Assembly: GCF_000247695.1 (NCBI RefSeq)
Contig: NW_004624734.1
Location: 6,705,014 to 6,769,013, forward strand
From: Heterocephalus glaber
Taxonomy: Eukaryota; Chordata; Mammalia; Rodentia; Bathyergidae
DNA: 64,000 nt
Direction of reading: 5' to 3'
In this document: positions 33,867-45,103 of the stretch, in pieces
Layout: every line of letters starts with the position of its first letter
Numbering within the stretch: the first letter of the stretch is position 1
The notes under the pieces: model-generated
Seen by the model: only the letters and a program-made list of their open reading frames with translations
What the model was told of the DNA's origin: nothing
The model's database searches: none
Program-made: the position numbers and the translations under genes

Positions 33867-34429
33867 GAAGAAGATGTAAAAAGAATTAAGATGTGCTATG
33901 TACACTGACCAACTCTGCCTGGTAAATGTAATCATGATGTACTGTGAATGTGTACTAATAAAAAAAATTTAAAGGACTCACTATTAATCCAGGATAGCCT
34001 CCCACCTCAATATCCTGAATTTAACCCCCTCTGTCAAGTCTGTATAGACACTCAAGGGGTCACACTCACAACTATAGCTATCAGGACCTGATGTCACTGG
34101 GGACTGACCCAGCTACTACAGCAATAATAGCTGAAGACAAAGAGCTGGTAACCACCACCCACCTCATGTGCACCAGGCACTCTGGGCTTGGGAAGAGTCT
34201 CTCGTTTGATCTCACAGTACTGGGTGTAGTCAAAATCTACAGTGAATGTTTACATGTTAAAATGTTTATTACAGTAAAGGACATGTTGCCATTAACATTT
34301 TCATTTAACTAACATTGCTGTACCAGAAGCGATATCTGACCCAAGGCATTGTCATGATGGTGGGTGAAGCCATGTGTCCATTTCTCTGACCATTTTCTAT
34401 GCACATCATTTCTGTCAAATAAAAACACG

Positions 34430-34751
34430 ATGTGGTGTTCTCATCCTCCTTATTCACCAGATCTGGCCTCATGTGACTTCTAGCTCTTCCCCAAAGTCAA
34501 AAGACCCTGAAAGGGAGACGTTTTGAATCAATTCAGGACATTGAGGCAGCCACAACAGCACAAGTAAAGACCCTTAGGAAAGAGGACTTCAGAACTGCTG
34601 CAGAAAGTGGCAAGAACAATGGGATAAATGTGTTTTAACAAGGAGGAGGGTTTTGAGGGCACTGGATTGCAATGTGTCATTTACATTGCAATTTAAATTT
34701 TTTTCTTTTAAAACTTTAAGCATCCATTGTATTTTATGATCACATTTCATA
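34430..34751 (+). mobile_element. Second mariner-type remnant
   Basis: 'tctcatcctccttattcacc', 'agatctggcctcatgtgact', 'tctagctcttccccaaagtc' match the element at 29602-30010. The 3' end 'attttatgatcacatttcat' followed by TA at 34750-34751 matches the same inverted repeat. The reading frame is broken (TAG replaces a codon after TGTGACTTC) and the 5' boundary is unclear. Confidence 0.65.
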
Positions 34752-34850
34752 GTGCACTTCTCAAATGAGAACACTAAGCCTTAGTAAGTGGCAGAGCCAG
34801 GATTCGAACTCATACTGTCAGACCGAGAGGCTGAGTGACAAAGCTCATGG
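34752..34850 (+). repeat. MIR element
   Basis: 'aaatgagaacactaagcctt', 'agtaagtggcagagccagga', 'ttcgaactcatactgtcaga' match the MIR core in sense. Confidence 0.7.
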
Positions 34851-35079
34851 TGCTACTCAGCACAATGTCACCCCTGGGTACAGGGCACCAGTGGGAGAAG
34901 CTCCCAGGGGAGCAGGGCCAGGCCACCTCACGGAAGCATCCTGGTGGGCCCAGGACACACCAGCTGTCTCAGGTTGGGGACGACCCCTACCCATGGGACC
35001 CTGGGTCCATGTCCATTGAGCCCATGGGCCTGTGGTCTCCACTCTGCTCATCACCGCGCCCCTGTGCCTCCCAAGTGCG

Positions 35080-35225
35080 CACCTCGTTAGTGTATTATTT
35101 ATTTTATTACCTATTGTGGAACTCACTGTTTATAATCCGTAATGGCCTCCTAATGCACACACTGCTAAATAATTGAAGACTTCTTCCCTCCGCTCTCAGA
35201 AGCCCAATTCCTTAGCTTGCTAACT
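35080..35225. other. AT-rich block of conserved-element type
   Basis: 'gttagtgtattatttatttt', 'ctgtttataatccgtaatgg', 'gctaaataattgaagacttc'. Repeat-free by eye; conservation untested. Confidence 0.25.
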
Positions 35226-35454
35226 AGGTCAGCTGTTTAAGTCCTGTTCCTTCCCCCTGCCCTGTAGGAGTTGGGGTCCCCAAGAGGCATGTGGGGCCAG
35301 CAATGTCACCAGACCGGGAGGGTGGGGTGTTGTCCAGGGGCACAGGCTGCATGACTGCCTGAGATCCCCACACCCTAACCCCAGGGGCCAGGAACGTCTC
35401 ATGTGACACTGTAAGGGGGACTTGGGGACTTGGTGGAGATGATTAAGAACCTTG

Positions 35455-35632
35455 GCATGGGGCCAGGCTTAGCAGTGCAGGAGGCTGAGGCAGGAGGAGA
35501 GAGTTTGAGTCCATCTTGGGCAACTTACTGGCTTAGCAAGACCTTGTCTCAAAATAAAAAAGCAAAAAAGGGCTGGGGATGCAGCTCAGTTGCAAAGGCC
35601 CTGGGTTCAATCCTCAGTACTGCAAAAATAGA
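35455..35632 (+). mobile_element. B1-dID hybrid SINE
   Basis: 'ggcatggggccaggcttagc', 'caggaggctgaggcaggagg', 'ccatcttgggcaacttactg', 'gaccttgtctcaaaataaaa', then 'gggctggggatgcagctcag', 'ggccctgggttcaatcctca', A-rich end. Confidence 0.9.
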
Positions 35633-35867
35633 GAAAAGAACAGTGAAACCGTGGTTGGTCCTGGATTGTCCGGGTGCCGCAGGCAGCCACACGTGTCCTG
35701 GGGTGGGGGGCGAGTCGGGGGAGAGGCGATGTCAGCAGAGGCACCGCAGACCCAGAAGAGGCCTCCGGGAGGGAGATGGATGGGACAGGAAATGTCCTCC
35801 AGAACCATCAGAAGGAAGTGGCCCCACCTGATCCTTGACTCCTTGATCCTTGCTTCGGTTTGGTTTT

Positions 35868-35990
35868 GTTCCTTTTGGTTTTTTGAGACCGGGTCTCACC
35901 AGGTAGTTCAGGGTGGCCTTGAACTCACAGTGACCCTCCTGCCTCAGCCTCAGAATGCTGGGGGACAGGCATGTGCCCCTGTGCCGGGCC
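35868..35990 (-). mobile_element. B1 SINE (antisense)
   Basis: 'ttttttgagaccgggtctca', 'aggtagttcagggtggcctt', 'gaactcacagtgaccctcct', 'gcctcagcctcagaatgctg', 'ggcatgtgcccctgtgccgg'. Confidence 0.85.
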
Positions 35991-36661
35991 AGACCCTCAC
36001 CTTGTAAGATCCACTCGCTCACCCCAGACCGACAGAGGAGGATCGGTGGTTGCGACAGCCAGAGGCAAGGGACACACGGGGCCCCAGGCTGCCCCCACGT
36101 GGAGCCAGGCACCCACAGGCCCTGCAGTTACAGGGGCACTCGAGGACCACATGGATGCGAGGAGCAGTATCTACCCCCAGACCAGCATGGGCAGCACAGG
36201 CTGGACCCCGCGCTATGTCCCACGGGTTGGGGGCAAGTGACACCCACAGAAAACCCAGACTCTTCCCCTGCTCCACAGCCTCCTGCCGTGCTTCAGTCTG
36301 GTGCTTCAGATGCCCACTCACTCCTGGGGTGCTCATGTTACAGGCCACAGTGTCCCGTCCCCACCAGACCCTGACACTGGGCAGAGCAAGGCTCATGGTC
36401 CCCGGACAGGTGAGAAGCGTGAGCCCGGGAAGGGAAGCTTGTCCGAGGATGGAGGGAAGCGGGCAGTGCTGGGCCTGGATGGGTGGGGTGCCGGCCGAGA
36501 TGTCCCCTTGCTCCTTCCAGGGTGCTCAGCCACACTCCTGGGCACGGGAACAAGGCAGGCCAAGCTAGGGGGTCCAGACGGGCCTCTGACTTGCTAACAG
36601 GCCTCTCAATGATTGGTCCCTCTTCCAAGGAGCCATAGGCTGAGTGCAAATCCACCTTCTT

Positions 36662-36800
36662 CCTGGCCTTTTTATTTCTCTATTCATTTTTGAGACAGTT
36701 TCTCACTATGTAGCCCAAGCTGGCCTTGAACTCAGGGCAATCCTCCTGCCTCAGCCTCCAAGAGGGCTGGGATCATGGTGTGTGCCACCACACCTGTTTT
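36662..36800 (-). mobile_element. B1 SINE (antisense)
   Basis: T-rich start, 'ttttgagacagtttctcact', 'atgtagcccaagctggcctt', 'gaactcagggcaatcctcct', 'ctgggatcatggtgtgtgcc', 'accacacctgtttttcc'. Confidence 0.88.
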
Positions 36801-37187
36801 TCCCCCCCGGCTACTGTCTGGACTCTGGTCACCAGCCATGAGTCCTGGCCCCAGAAGAAGTGAAATGTGCCCTGTGTCCAGTTCTCAGCCCCAAGGACCA
36901 GGGTCAGCGAGGTGGCCAAGGGCTAGGAAGAGCCAGAATGGAGCCACCAAGGAGGCAGCCAACCGAGGACTCAGGCTCAGGCTCCCCTGGAATTTCCTGG
37001 CTCGTTTAGGGGTGCACAGAGAAGAAAATATCACAGGGTCCTCTCAGTCTCTTTCCAGCTCTCCTCCATTTTCAAGGAGCTTCCCCTCCTACTTCCTAAA
37101 TGAGGTCGGGGTGAAAGGTCAAGTGTCCACATGCACTGGGGCTGGGGAGGCACCACATGAGGTCCCCTCAGGGCTCCAGCTGGGGCA
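36801..37187. other. Unique DNA, nothing assigned
   Basis: GC-rich; the 36775-37275 open frame runs from the B1 into the next LTR and has no recognisable domain. Confidence 0.4.
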
Positions 37188-37582
37188 TGTCTTAGTCACT
37201 TTCTCCCTGCTGAGACAAAATACCCAGCACCCACAAGCTAAGGGAGGAGAGGTTTATTTGGCTCACAGTTCATAGAGGTTTCAGTCTGTAGTTGGCTGGC
37301 TCCAAGGCAGGGTGGCATGGCAGAGGGCATCACAGAGGAGAAACGGTTCATGGCAGGCAGAAGGCAACAAAGCAAGCAAGCGAGAAGACAAGCCTCCTTC
37401 TGTTGCTTATATTGTACCCAGGCTACACAGACCAGGGCAGTGTCAAGCCAGTCAGTGGGTTGATTTAGTAATCACCCACCCTCAATCCCAGCATCATACA
37501 TTCCAGACCCAGCCACCCCTGAAAAGGCTCACCTATGCCTGCATGAGGCTTTGGGGGACATCAAGACAGGGCGTCCTTAACA
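37188..37582 (-). mobile_element. MaLR-like solo LTR, complete (antisense)
   Basis: TGTCTTAGTCACTTTCTCCC to 'gggcgtccttaaca', 395 bases with TG..CA ends. Flanking 5-mers GGGCA (37183-37187) and GGGCG (37583-37587) form an imperfect 5-base target-site duplication. It shares 'gagacaaaatacccagcacc', 'gaggagaggtttatttggct', 'agcatcatacattccagacc' with the LTR at 45664-46060. Open frames over it are not coding. Confidence 0.85.
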
Positions 37583-38215
37583 GGGCGTCACTCACCCCAT
37601 GGGACAACATGGGACAGCCCTGTGACATCTGTGCCCTGGTGGCTGGTGGGTGCCTGGGTGTCCACTGTAGCATCAGTTGTCACCCTGCTGCATTCACAGG
37701 GCCTACATCCGGGGACCCAGAACATGGGCTTCCTGAGCACAGTGGACACCTTAGTCCCCAGACCCTGTTCTACCGTATCCCCCCAAGGCTGCAAGGCCAT
37801 GTCTCTGCCCTCATGGGTGCAGGCTGCCTACTGAGGGGCAAGGGCCCTGTGCCTTTTCTTCTCTCCCCACCATCCTGCTCCCAAGCCCAGCGTCCCTTCT
37901 GAGTGACAGCAACATCCCCTTGTGTCCTCTCTCAGTTGCTCAGCAAGCTGCCCCCCAAACTCCGGCCCCTGGGAGTTAGAAACCAGCAGAGGCATCTGAG
38001 CAAAGACCTTTCTTCCGGAAAGCCTGGCTTTCAGGAACATCTCCCCACAAGCAGATTTTTTAAAAACCAGTTTAAACTCACAATAGAACAGAACCTCTTT
38101 GTGCTGGGCAGACCCTTCCAGGGATGCTAAGGATCATGGCCTCATTGAAAAGTCCCAGGGGCCTGCCAGGGAGCTGGGGTGGGAGGAGAACCTGAATTCC
38201 CAAGAAGAGACTATG
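37583..38215. other. Unique DNA, nothing assigned
   Basis: GC-rich; no gene or repeat recognised. 38040-38100 is AT-richer. Confidence 0.35.
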
Positions 38216-38217
38216 CA

Positions 38218-38395
38218 GCAGGGCAGGGTGCCATTCGCCTGAAATCCCAGCACTCAGGAAGCTGAGGCAGGGGGATCACCACAAGCTCAAAGTCAGCCTG
38301 GGCTACGTAATCAGTTCAAAGCCAGTTCAAGGCCAGTGTGAACTACACAACTAGAGCCTGTCTCCTTATACAAAAACAAAAACCAAAAAAGAGAG
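38218..38395 (+). mobile_element. B1-type SINE with internal duplication
   Basis: 'gcagggtgccattcgcctga', 'aatcccagcactcaggaagc', 'gctcaaagtcagcctgggct', 'ggccagtgtgaactacacaa', 'agagcctgtctccttataca', A-rich tail. A partial repeat of the 'agttcaaagccag/agttcaaggccag' unit (38312-38336) lengthens the middle. Confidence 0.8.
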
Positions 38396-38495
38396 AGAAA
38401 ATACAAATGATACTTCAGAGTCATGTTTCAGTGCCTCTTTCTCCTTCTTCCTCCCTCCCCCAGTTTCTCCCACTCCATCCTGGACACTGGCTGTG

Positions 38496-38509
38496 CTGCC
38501 CTCTGGAGG
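38496..38509 (-). promoter_or_regulatory. CTCF-like motif
   Basis: Reverse strand CCTCCAGAGGGCAG matches CCNSYAGRGGGCRS at every fixed position. Occupancy is inference. Confidence 0.45.
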
Positions 38510-39420
38510 TGTGATGGGGAGCGAGACCAGCTGTGCCCTTCTAGAGCTACCCATCTGTGGGGAGCAGGGGACCCGCTGTCCAGGCTGCCGTGACAGGGGA
38601 TCCTGGGATGTGGGACGTGCGGTGTCAAACCAGGAAAGTCGCAGGCAAAGTGACGTGTTCACTCCAAGAGAAGAGGGCAGCTAACACCAGGGACAGAGGT
38701 AGAGAATGCTGTGTAACCTCAGAAGGGATGGGTTAACTGAGTCACGCGGCATCACAGAAGAGGCAATGTGTGTCCACATGACAGTGAGACCCAGAAATGC
38801 GTCTTCACTTCCTAAGTACCATCCCCTTTGATATTCGAAGATCGCTAGGAAGCAAGTACCATATGGCTGCTGTTTTACCAGTGGGGAAACTGAGGCTTGG
38901 AGAGGCTGCAAGACTAGCAATGGCATCAAGGTGGGGAGACTGGGTTCCAGTCCAGAGCATGGGGTTTCAACTGTCACCAGGACCCCACTGGCAGGGGCTC
39001 GGGGCTGAGGGGACACAATGGGAGGAAGGTGGGGAGGGGGCCAGGCAGGGGCCAGGGAACGGGCTGGGCTATCTGGAAGGACAGAAGAGGACCTGCTGTG
39101 GCTGGGTGAGGGCCGAGTGTGACCAGGTCCGTGTGCCCAAGGGGTGTGAATGTGGTGGAAGATCAGGCAGTGCGAGGATGGGAGACAGGAAGTGCCAGAT
39201 TGCAGGGCTGGCAACATGGAAGAAGGAGAGGGTCTCACAGTTGCTGCAGAGCTTGCTGGCCAGGGAGGCGTCTCAGTGTCACCTGACGGTCTGCAGAGCA
39301 AGAGCTTGGGACACACAGAGACCCCAGGGCTCCTCCCGTGTGCAGAGACTGGGGGCGTTTGTCACACAGTCCAGGGAGGCCTAGAGCAGGCTCCAGCCCA
39401 GACCCGCCTGACAGTATGGC
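38510..39420. other. GC-rich unique DNA with a MIR core
   Basis: 38850-38965 carries a MIR core in sense ('ttttaccagtggggaaactg', 'aggcttggagaggctgcaag'). The long frames 38681-39316 (-), 38797-39384 (+) and 39150-39641 (+) overlap each other and the MIR and LTR repeats; none has a recognisable domain. Confidence 0.4.
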
Positions 39421-39424
39421 TGAA

Positions 39425-39775
39425 AAGAGGAGCGTATGAGTGTCCTGTTGCTGCTGTGACAAAGTGCCACGAGCCGAGTGACCCCCGGAACACAACTTAT
39501 CCTCTCCTGGTTCTGGAGGTCAGAAGCACAAATGAGTGGGAAGGGGAGGTTCCTCCAGGGGAGACGCTGTGGTGGGCCTTTGCCAGCTTCCAGTGGCCGC
39601 CCCTGTCCTTGGCTTGTGGCCCCTTCCTTGTGCCATGCTGACCCTGCTTCTGTGGTCACAACTCCTTCCTGGGTGTGTGTGACTACATTGGGCCCACACA
39701 GATGACCAGAGCCATCTTTCCATCTCAAATCCTCAGTCACGCCCGAAAGCCCTTCCTGCTATGTAAGGTAATATC
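39425..39775 (-). mobile_element. MLT1/MaLR-like LTR (antisense)
   Basis: 'gtgtcctgttgctgctgtga', 'caaagtgccacgagccgagt', 'ctggttctggaggtcagaag', 'cccctgtccttggcttgtgg', 'tgaccctgcttctgtggtca', 'gactacattgggcccacaca', 'tttccatctcaaatcctcag' in the order of old antisense LTRs. Confidence 0.6.
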
Positions 39776-40545
39776 GTCTCCGAGGGCACGATTCAGGGTG
39801 TGAGCTGATTCTGTCGAAGGGCAGATGATTTGTCCTGCAGTGCAGAGACCGAGGGGAACCCTGGAGGCAGTGAAGCAGTGACCATGGACAAGAAGCACAC
39901 GTTCCTTGCACTGCGTAGTGTTTCTCTTTCACTGCCGGACCGGGGCCCAGCGTGCCTGATCTTCATCGAGAATAAAGCTGCAACCCTCTTCCAGGTACAC
40001 AGTTGGGGCATAAACAGTGTGCGACGTGGTGGGCCAGACCCGCTCCATCCCGTCGCTGCCCCCTCTTAGGGTGTGGTCCTCGGGTGGTTTTCCAGGCTGC
40101 CTACATCCCAGCCACCCGGAAGGAGTGAGGGAGGGGACAGTGTGATTTCTCTTGAGACACAGGCCACAAGCGCAGCCTGTGATGCCCTCACATTGCCACT
40201 GGGCAGACCCGGGCATACGGCCGCCCGTCACTTTGAGACCCTGGAGTGTCAGCCAGGGCCCCTCCAGCTGCTTCTGTGCACAGCGCTTGGCTGCAGGGCC
40301 AGCAGGAAGCGAGCCTGGAGCAGCACGGGCCACGAGGAAATGGGTGACGGTTTGTTCTGTGGATGCCTGCAGGGTGCACGGGAGCCCCAGGGAAGAAGAG
40401 ACAAAGGTGGCATCTCCCAAGTCCCTGTGGTCACCGTTCCTCCCATGTCCTCTGTCCCTCCAGGGTCTGGTGTCCCCACTCACCCTCTTTACCCAGAATG
40501 TTCTGGCTTTGGCCACCCCGGGGAATTGTCCTGGGTCTAAAGAAG

Positions 40546-40548
<3 letters not shown>
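39776..40548. other. GC-rich unique DNA, nothing assigned
   Basis: No gene or repeat recognised. The 195-codon reverse frame 39929-40516 and forward frames 40073-40540 and 40152-40706 overlap on opposite strands; no domain seen. Confidence 0.4.
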
Positions 40549-40581
<33 letters not shown>

Positions 40582-40606
40582 CGCGCGCGCGCGTGCACGC
40601 ACATGC
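40549..40606. repeat. (TG)n(CG)n alternating purine-pyrimidine tract
   Basis: 58 bases of unbroken purine-pyrimidine alternation: GT repeats, then GCGC repeats, then GTGCACGCACATGC. Strong Z-DNA-forming composition. Confidence 0.95.
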
Positions 40607-41344
40607 CCAGAAGCAAAGCTCGCCTTGTTCAGACCCCTCTCACTTTGAGTCCACTGAGCCAGGAAGACGAACCTTTGCTGCCCTGACTTGGGACTGTTCT
40701 GTGTGAATGATCCGAGTCCTCAGCACCCACATGCCCACCTGTGCGTGCACAGGGGCAGGCACACATGCCCACACGCACACATGCTCCCAGAGAGACAGTT
40801 TTTCCGAAATGAGGATATGAGGATGCAGATGAGAGACGCAAGGACAGCCCTTACTTGCCCTCTGTCAGTTTCCAGGAGAATTTATTCCACATCCTCACCC
40901 ATGAATATTTAGCAAGGTGACAGCAACACCCACGTGCCATTCCCACGAGACGCACGCTCAGAGAGGCTTCTCCCAGGCACACACAGCCCTGCGTCAACAC
41001 TTGCACTGGGCCGAGTGTTTGAAATGCAAGCGTTATATTCCTCCTCCCACCCGCTCTCTGTCTCTGCCTCTCTCTTATTTGTGTACTCAGCCATCCCTCC
41101 TATTTTTTATGAAAACCACCAAGAAAATTCTTTAAAATAACAAAGTAGACCTGGCAGGCCAAAGGGCAGCTTCCAAAGATTTAAATAATGCTAATAGCAA
41201 AGATTAATTTTCAGATATGCCATTCTTTCTTTTTTGCTCAAGAAAACAAAATAAAACACAGGGCTTGTACACCTTAGACACAGCTGTTCTGGGATTGGCT
41301 AACAAGGCTTTGCAGTCAGTGGACCCCCAACTCTGACAAATCGC
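40607..41344. other. Unique DNA, nothing assigned
   Basis: No gene or RNA recognised. 41130-41260 is AT-rich with 'aaagatttaaataatgctaa' and 'aaagattaattttcagatat'. Confidence 0.35.
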
Positions 41345-42400
41345 TATGGTGGGCTAGATCGTGGCCCCCGAAGATACCTGAGCCCTGGTCCCTGGAGCCC
41401 TGAGTGTCACTCATGTGACAGAGGGACTTCGCAGATGGAATTAAGTCAAGGATTTTGAGATGGGAAGATTATCCTGGATTATTAAGTGAAATCTAAATGT
41501 AGCCTTATGTTGTAGTCAGGGTTTGCAAGGGAATACGTTAAATACAGCACACATAATTTATAGGATTATTTTATGATACTTACCCAAAAAGTCAAATGCA
41601 AAGGAGTGCAAGAGAAATTAACCGCACACTAGAGGTCCAAAGAATCCAGCCAAGGGCCTGGATCCCAGCAGTTTCCCACACAAGTCCAGCTAAAGGCTTA
41701 GAGTCTAAAGCAATGTCCTCCATGAGTCCAGCCAGTGGCCTACAGCCTACGGCAATGTCTCGTGCTTGTCCATATCGAAGGTCTGCACGGGGAAGGCCCA
41801 AAGGCCATTAGTGGAAGCCAGAAAACTGACACTGGTGAGTTGAAGGATTTGTGCCACCAGGCTGAGGGATCCACATTGGAGCCAGGAAGTGATGCTCATG
41901 GTGAAGATCAGAACTCCCCTGATGAGAACAGCAGCCATTCCCAGTGACAGCAAGGCCCCGAGCTCCTCCTCCTACAAGAACAGCCCAGTTTGCATCAGGA
42001 AAACCAACCACAGCAAGCTTCTCCTAGAAAAATCAACAGGCCCGATCTTCCCCTCCCGTTCTCCTTTTATGGCTATTGACAACAATCCTCAGGTGGCTCC
42101 TCCACGCCCAGACCACCTGATTCAGTTCAGCTGGGTGTTACAAGTTGACCATTAGTTAATCTGCTACACCTTATAAAATGTCCTTGTAAGACAAAGAGGA
42201 GGCTTGGCTACAGAACAGAGGGAAGTCCACGTGCTGGCGGAAGCCATGCTGTCCTCCAAAGCTGGAGAAAGGTCGAATAGGCAAGGATGTCTCCTAACAG
42301 CACCACGATGGCATCAGAGTTCAGTTTCAAAGCAGTCAAACCACGTCAAACTGTGGGACCCAGGGGGACACATTTCCAAGTTCTGGCCCCCAAAACTGGA
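41345..42400 (+). mobile_element. Old MLT1/MaLR-like LTR split by a later LTR
   Basis: 5' part 41345-41508: 'gatcgtggcccccgaagata', 'acttcgcagatggaattaag', 'tgggaagattatcctggatt', 'taaatgtagccttat'. 3' part from 42169: 'ccttataaaatgtccttgta', 'aagtccacgtgctggcggaa'. The two halves join across the insertion at 41509-42168. Confidence 0.6.
41509..42168. mobile_element. Complete solo LTR with exact 6-bp target-site duplication
   Basis: 660 bases starting TGTTGTAGTCAGGGTTTGCA and ending 'gttaatctgctaca' (TG..CA). Exact flanks CCTTAT at 41503-41508 and 42169-42174. It carries an antisense-type start (GTAGTCAGGGTTTGC, compare TATTAGTCAGGGTTCTCC), so it is probably in reverse orientation. Family not certain; ERV/ERVL class likely. 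Several open frames inside it are not coding. Confidence 0.75.
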
Positions 42401-42424
42401 AGGGAAAAAACCCTATATTTTGTC

Positions 42425-42502
42425 TTTCCGTGGAGCTGGGGTTGGAGCCCATGGCCTCATGCATGCTAGGCAAGTGCTCCAGCCCTGAGCTGCACCCCTA
42501 AT
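42425..42502 (-). mobile_element. dID-type SINE fragment
   Basis: 'gagctggggttggagcccat', 'ggcctcatgcatgctaggca', 'agtgctccagccctgagctg', 'caccccta' is a reverse ID-type body. Confidence 0.7.
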
Positions 42503-43114
42503 CCTACGGGTGGTTTTTTAAGTCCTCTGTTTTTATAATAATAAAGTCAAGACAGACCCTCTGTTGGACATTTAAGATCTAAGGAAAAATTGGAAGAATA
42601 TAAAAGAAAAAGAAAAAGTATATAAAACAAAAAGCACATCGAAGTCCCCCACATTCTTACTCTCCAAAATAACCTTCTTAATAGCAGTGATCACGATTTG
42701 TAATTATGGGTGTATTTTTGTGCTTTTCTTAATATTGCACCTCGGGCCACACCTCCTGCAGACAGCAAAGCCCAGAAAGTCAGGTGCCGGCTTCACTCCG
42801 CCTCCTGGGTCGCAGTGGTAGCCGAGGCTGGGGCACTGAGACCCAGCAGGCGATGGGTGGAGAGGTGTCCGACCAGCAGACATCACCCTGGTAACACTTT
42901 GTTGCGCTCGGTATCTTTCTTTCCAGTCTTTTTTAAATGTATATCGCATTTTTTTTCATGTCTGAAATGACTCTGTAGCCATATATTTTTGCTGCATTTT
43001 CTTCACCTGATCTTTCACCCTGAACATATTCTAACATCCCAAAGTCATTATTTAGTTTTCTCAACTATTGCAACGGCAGCCTAATCACTCACCCTATGGC
43101 TATTCTTTTTTTAA
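42503..43114. other. Unique DNA, nothing firmly assigned
   Basis: AT-rich at both ends; 42710-42900 GC-richer with no recognised feature. Confidence 0.3.
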
Positions 43115-43990
43115 AGTTAATTTTATTGGTGCATTTTAGATATACAGAATGATCACATGCATCACAGGGAATTTTACCGGAACATAATATAACTTGATTC
43201 TTCTTTTTTCCCATTCCCCGCCCTTCAACGCATCTTACCCTCCTTATTTACAAAAGCTTTGTTTCCATTTTTTTTCCTTCTATTCTTTTTTCTTTTTTCT
43301 TCCTTCCTTTCCCTCTCCCCCTTCCTTGTTTCCCTTCCCATTTGAACACTTTCTTCCCATTTCCCAATATCTATTATACATTTTGGTCATTATTTACACT
43401 TTTGGTTTCTCACACCAGAGAAACAATGTGATATTTATTTCATGTGTATCCAATTTATTTCACTTAAGAGTATGGTCTCAAGGTGTGTCCATATACCTGG
43501 AAATGTCTCAAGTTTATCCTTCTTTATGACAGAGTAGTTCTCCATTGTATAAAAAACATATCTTCATTCATCCATCGGTGGGCATTTGGGCTGTTTCCAA
43601 GCTTTAGCTATTATAAACTGTGCTGCTATAAACATGGAAGTGCATATATCGCCATGAATGATACTTTTAATTCTTTCAGGAAGAAGAGGGAAAATAGCTG
43701 GGTCAAATGGAACCTCTAGTTTCAGTGTTTTGAGGTATCTCCACACTGATTTCCACAGTGGTTGCACCAGTCTGCACTCCCACCAGCAGTGGAGCAGGGC
43801 TCCTTTTTCCCCACAGCCCTGGTTATTCTTTGGTTAGGTTGCTTTTTTCTTTGTTTTTGGTTTGTTTGTTTTTTCCCTGTTGTAAATAATGCAGCAAGGA
43901 ACATCTTCCTTTATCCACATTTCCCATTATTTTCTTGGGGTCCATTCCTAGAAGGGGTATTACAGGAACATGGCCCATCATTATTTGCAA
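43115..43990 (-). mobile_element. L1 3' region (antisense)
   Basis: 'gttaattttattggtgcatt', 'aatgatcacatgcatcacag', 'agtagttctccattgtataa', 'ttcattcatccatcggtggg', 'catttgggctgtttccaagc', 'ttataaactgtgctgctata', 'aatagctgggtcaaatggaa', 'ccacactgatttccacagtg', 'ctgcactcccaccagcagtg' run in the order of the reverse strand of L1 ORF2 end/3' UTR. A CT-rich stretch (43258-43330) interrupts it. Confidence 0.75.
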
Positions 43991-45030
43991 GACCATGGCA
44001 GCTATCAGCTTAAATACTTTTCCATCAGCTCTGCTGTGCTGGGTGAGTCTCCCACACCCAGATGGTGGTGCACATGATGGCACATGGAGGCTGATCTTCC
44101 CGGCTTTCACTGAAGCAGAGAACTGTGGCCGGGGACAGAGGTGCCACCTTCTTGCTGTGTGAAACCACACATCCACTTACTTCCAACAGGAAGTCTGGGT
44201 AATCACTTCAAGCTCCCTTCTACCCAGGAAATTCCAGCAGACCCTCCGGGAGACTGTTACCAAAGGAGAAAAGCAGGGACAAACAGGGATGACTGAGACA
44301 GGTGGTCAAGCGTTGATTTTTGAAAGTGACTTGCTAAGTCGGTAAATTAAACCCTAAGAGGAAGCACATTGCCCTCTCCTCTCGGGGTAGACATGGCACT
44401 CCCTGTATCTGTACGTTTGGTGAAATGTGTATTAAATAATCTGAAAATGCAAACTTTCGCCTCCATTCATGGACCAAAGGAAGTAGTTGTCCTGACTTAG
44501 CAAATATACAAATTCCACTGTGCGGAGTCAGAAAAAGCAAAAGGTGATTGGTGAAAAGCGCTTTGGGCAGGATTCTGAACTGCGTTTTTGACATCGCTGC
44601 ATTCCAATGCTTTGCAAAGTGTAATCCATGCCTGCCATATGCAGCAACTCTATTAACTAGTGTTCTTCCCAACTAGTTTGTGCTTCTAAGTGAGGCACTT
44701 AAATCATTCCAGACAGCTTGGGCTCCACAGCTCTCTTGGAAATTTAACACTTGCTCATTCATTCTTCATTCAATCAGTCAGTCACTCAACAAACATTTGC
44801 TGAGAAATGCCAGGCGCTTTGTGGGTCTCACTGGCACAGCGAGAAGACCACAGAAATCACAGCCCCATGAATGTGACAGCGTGCCTCTCTCCTTTCAGCT
44901 CCCATCGTCAGGGGACCACTGCTCATTCCATCTGGACCTGTCACAGGTGCGGAACGTTCTGTGGCACAGATTGGAACCAGAGAGAAAATGAGTATCACTG
45001 GTTCCTCCCTGGCTTAGAAACACAGCTCAC
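43991..45030. other. Unique DNA with an L2-like tail
   Basis: 44755-44830 ('cattcaatcagtcagtcact', 'caacaaacatttgctgagaa') resembles L2/MIR in sense. Otherwise nothing assigned. Confidence 0.35.
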
Positions 45031-45031
45031 A

Positions 45032-45103
45032 GGGCTGGGGATTTAGCTCAGTGGCACTGCGCCTGCCTTGCAAGTGCAAGGTCCTGAGTTCAATCCGGGT
45101 ACC
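45032..45103 (+). mobile_element. ID SINE
   Basis: 'gggctggggatttagctcag' A box, 'gcgcctgccttgcaagtgca', B box 'gagttcaatccgggtacc', then a long purine tail. A weak target-site duplication 'agctcac' flanks it (45024-45030 and about 45192-45198). Confidence 0.92.

Noticed and set aside
38681..39641. Overlapping 163-211 codon frames on both strands
   Set aside because: They conflict with each other, overlap MIR and LTR repeats, and have no recognisable domain.
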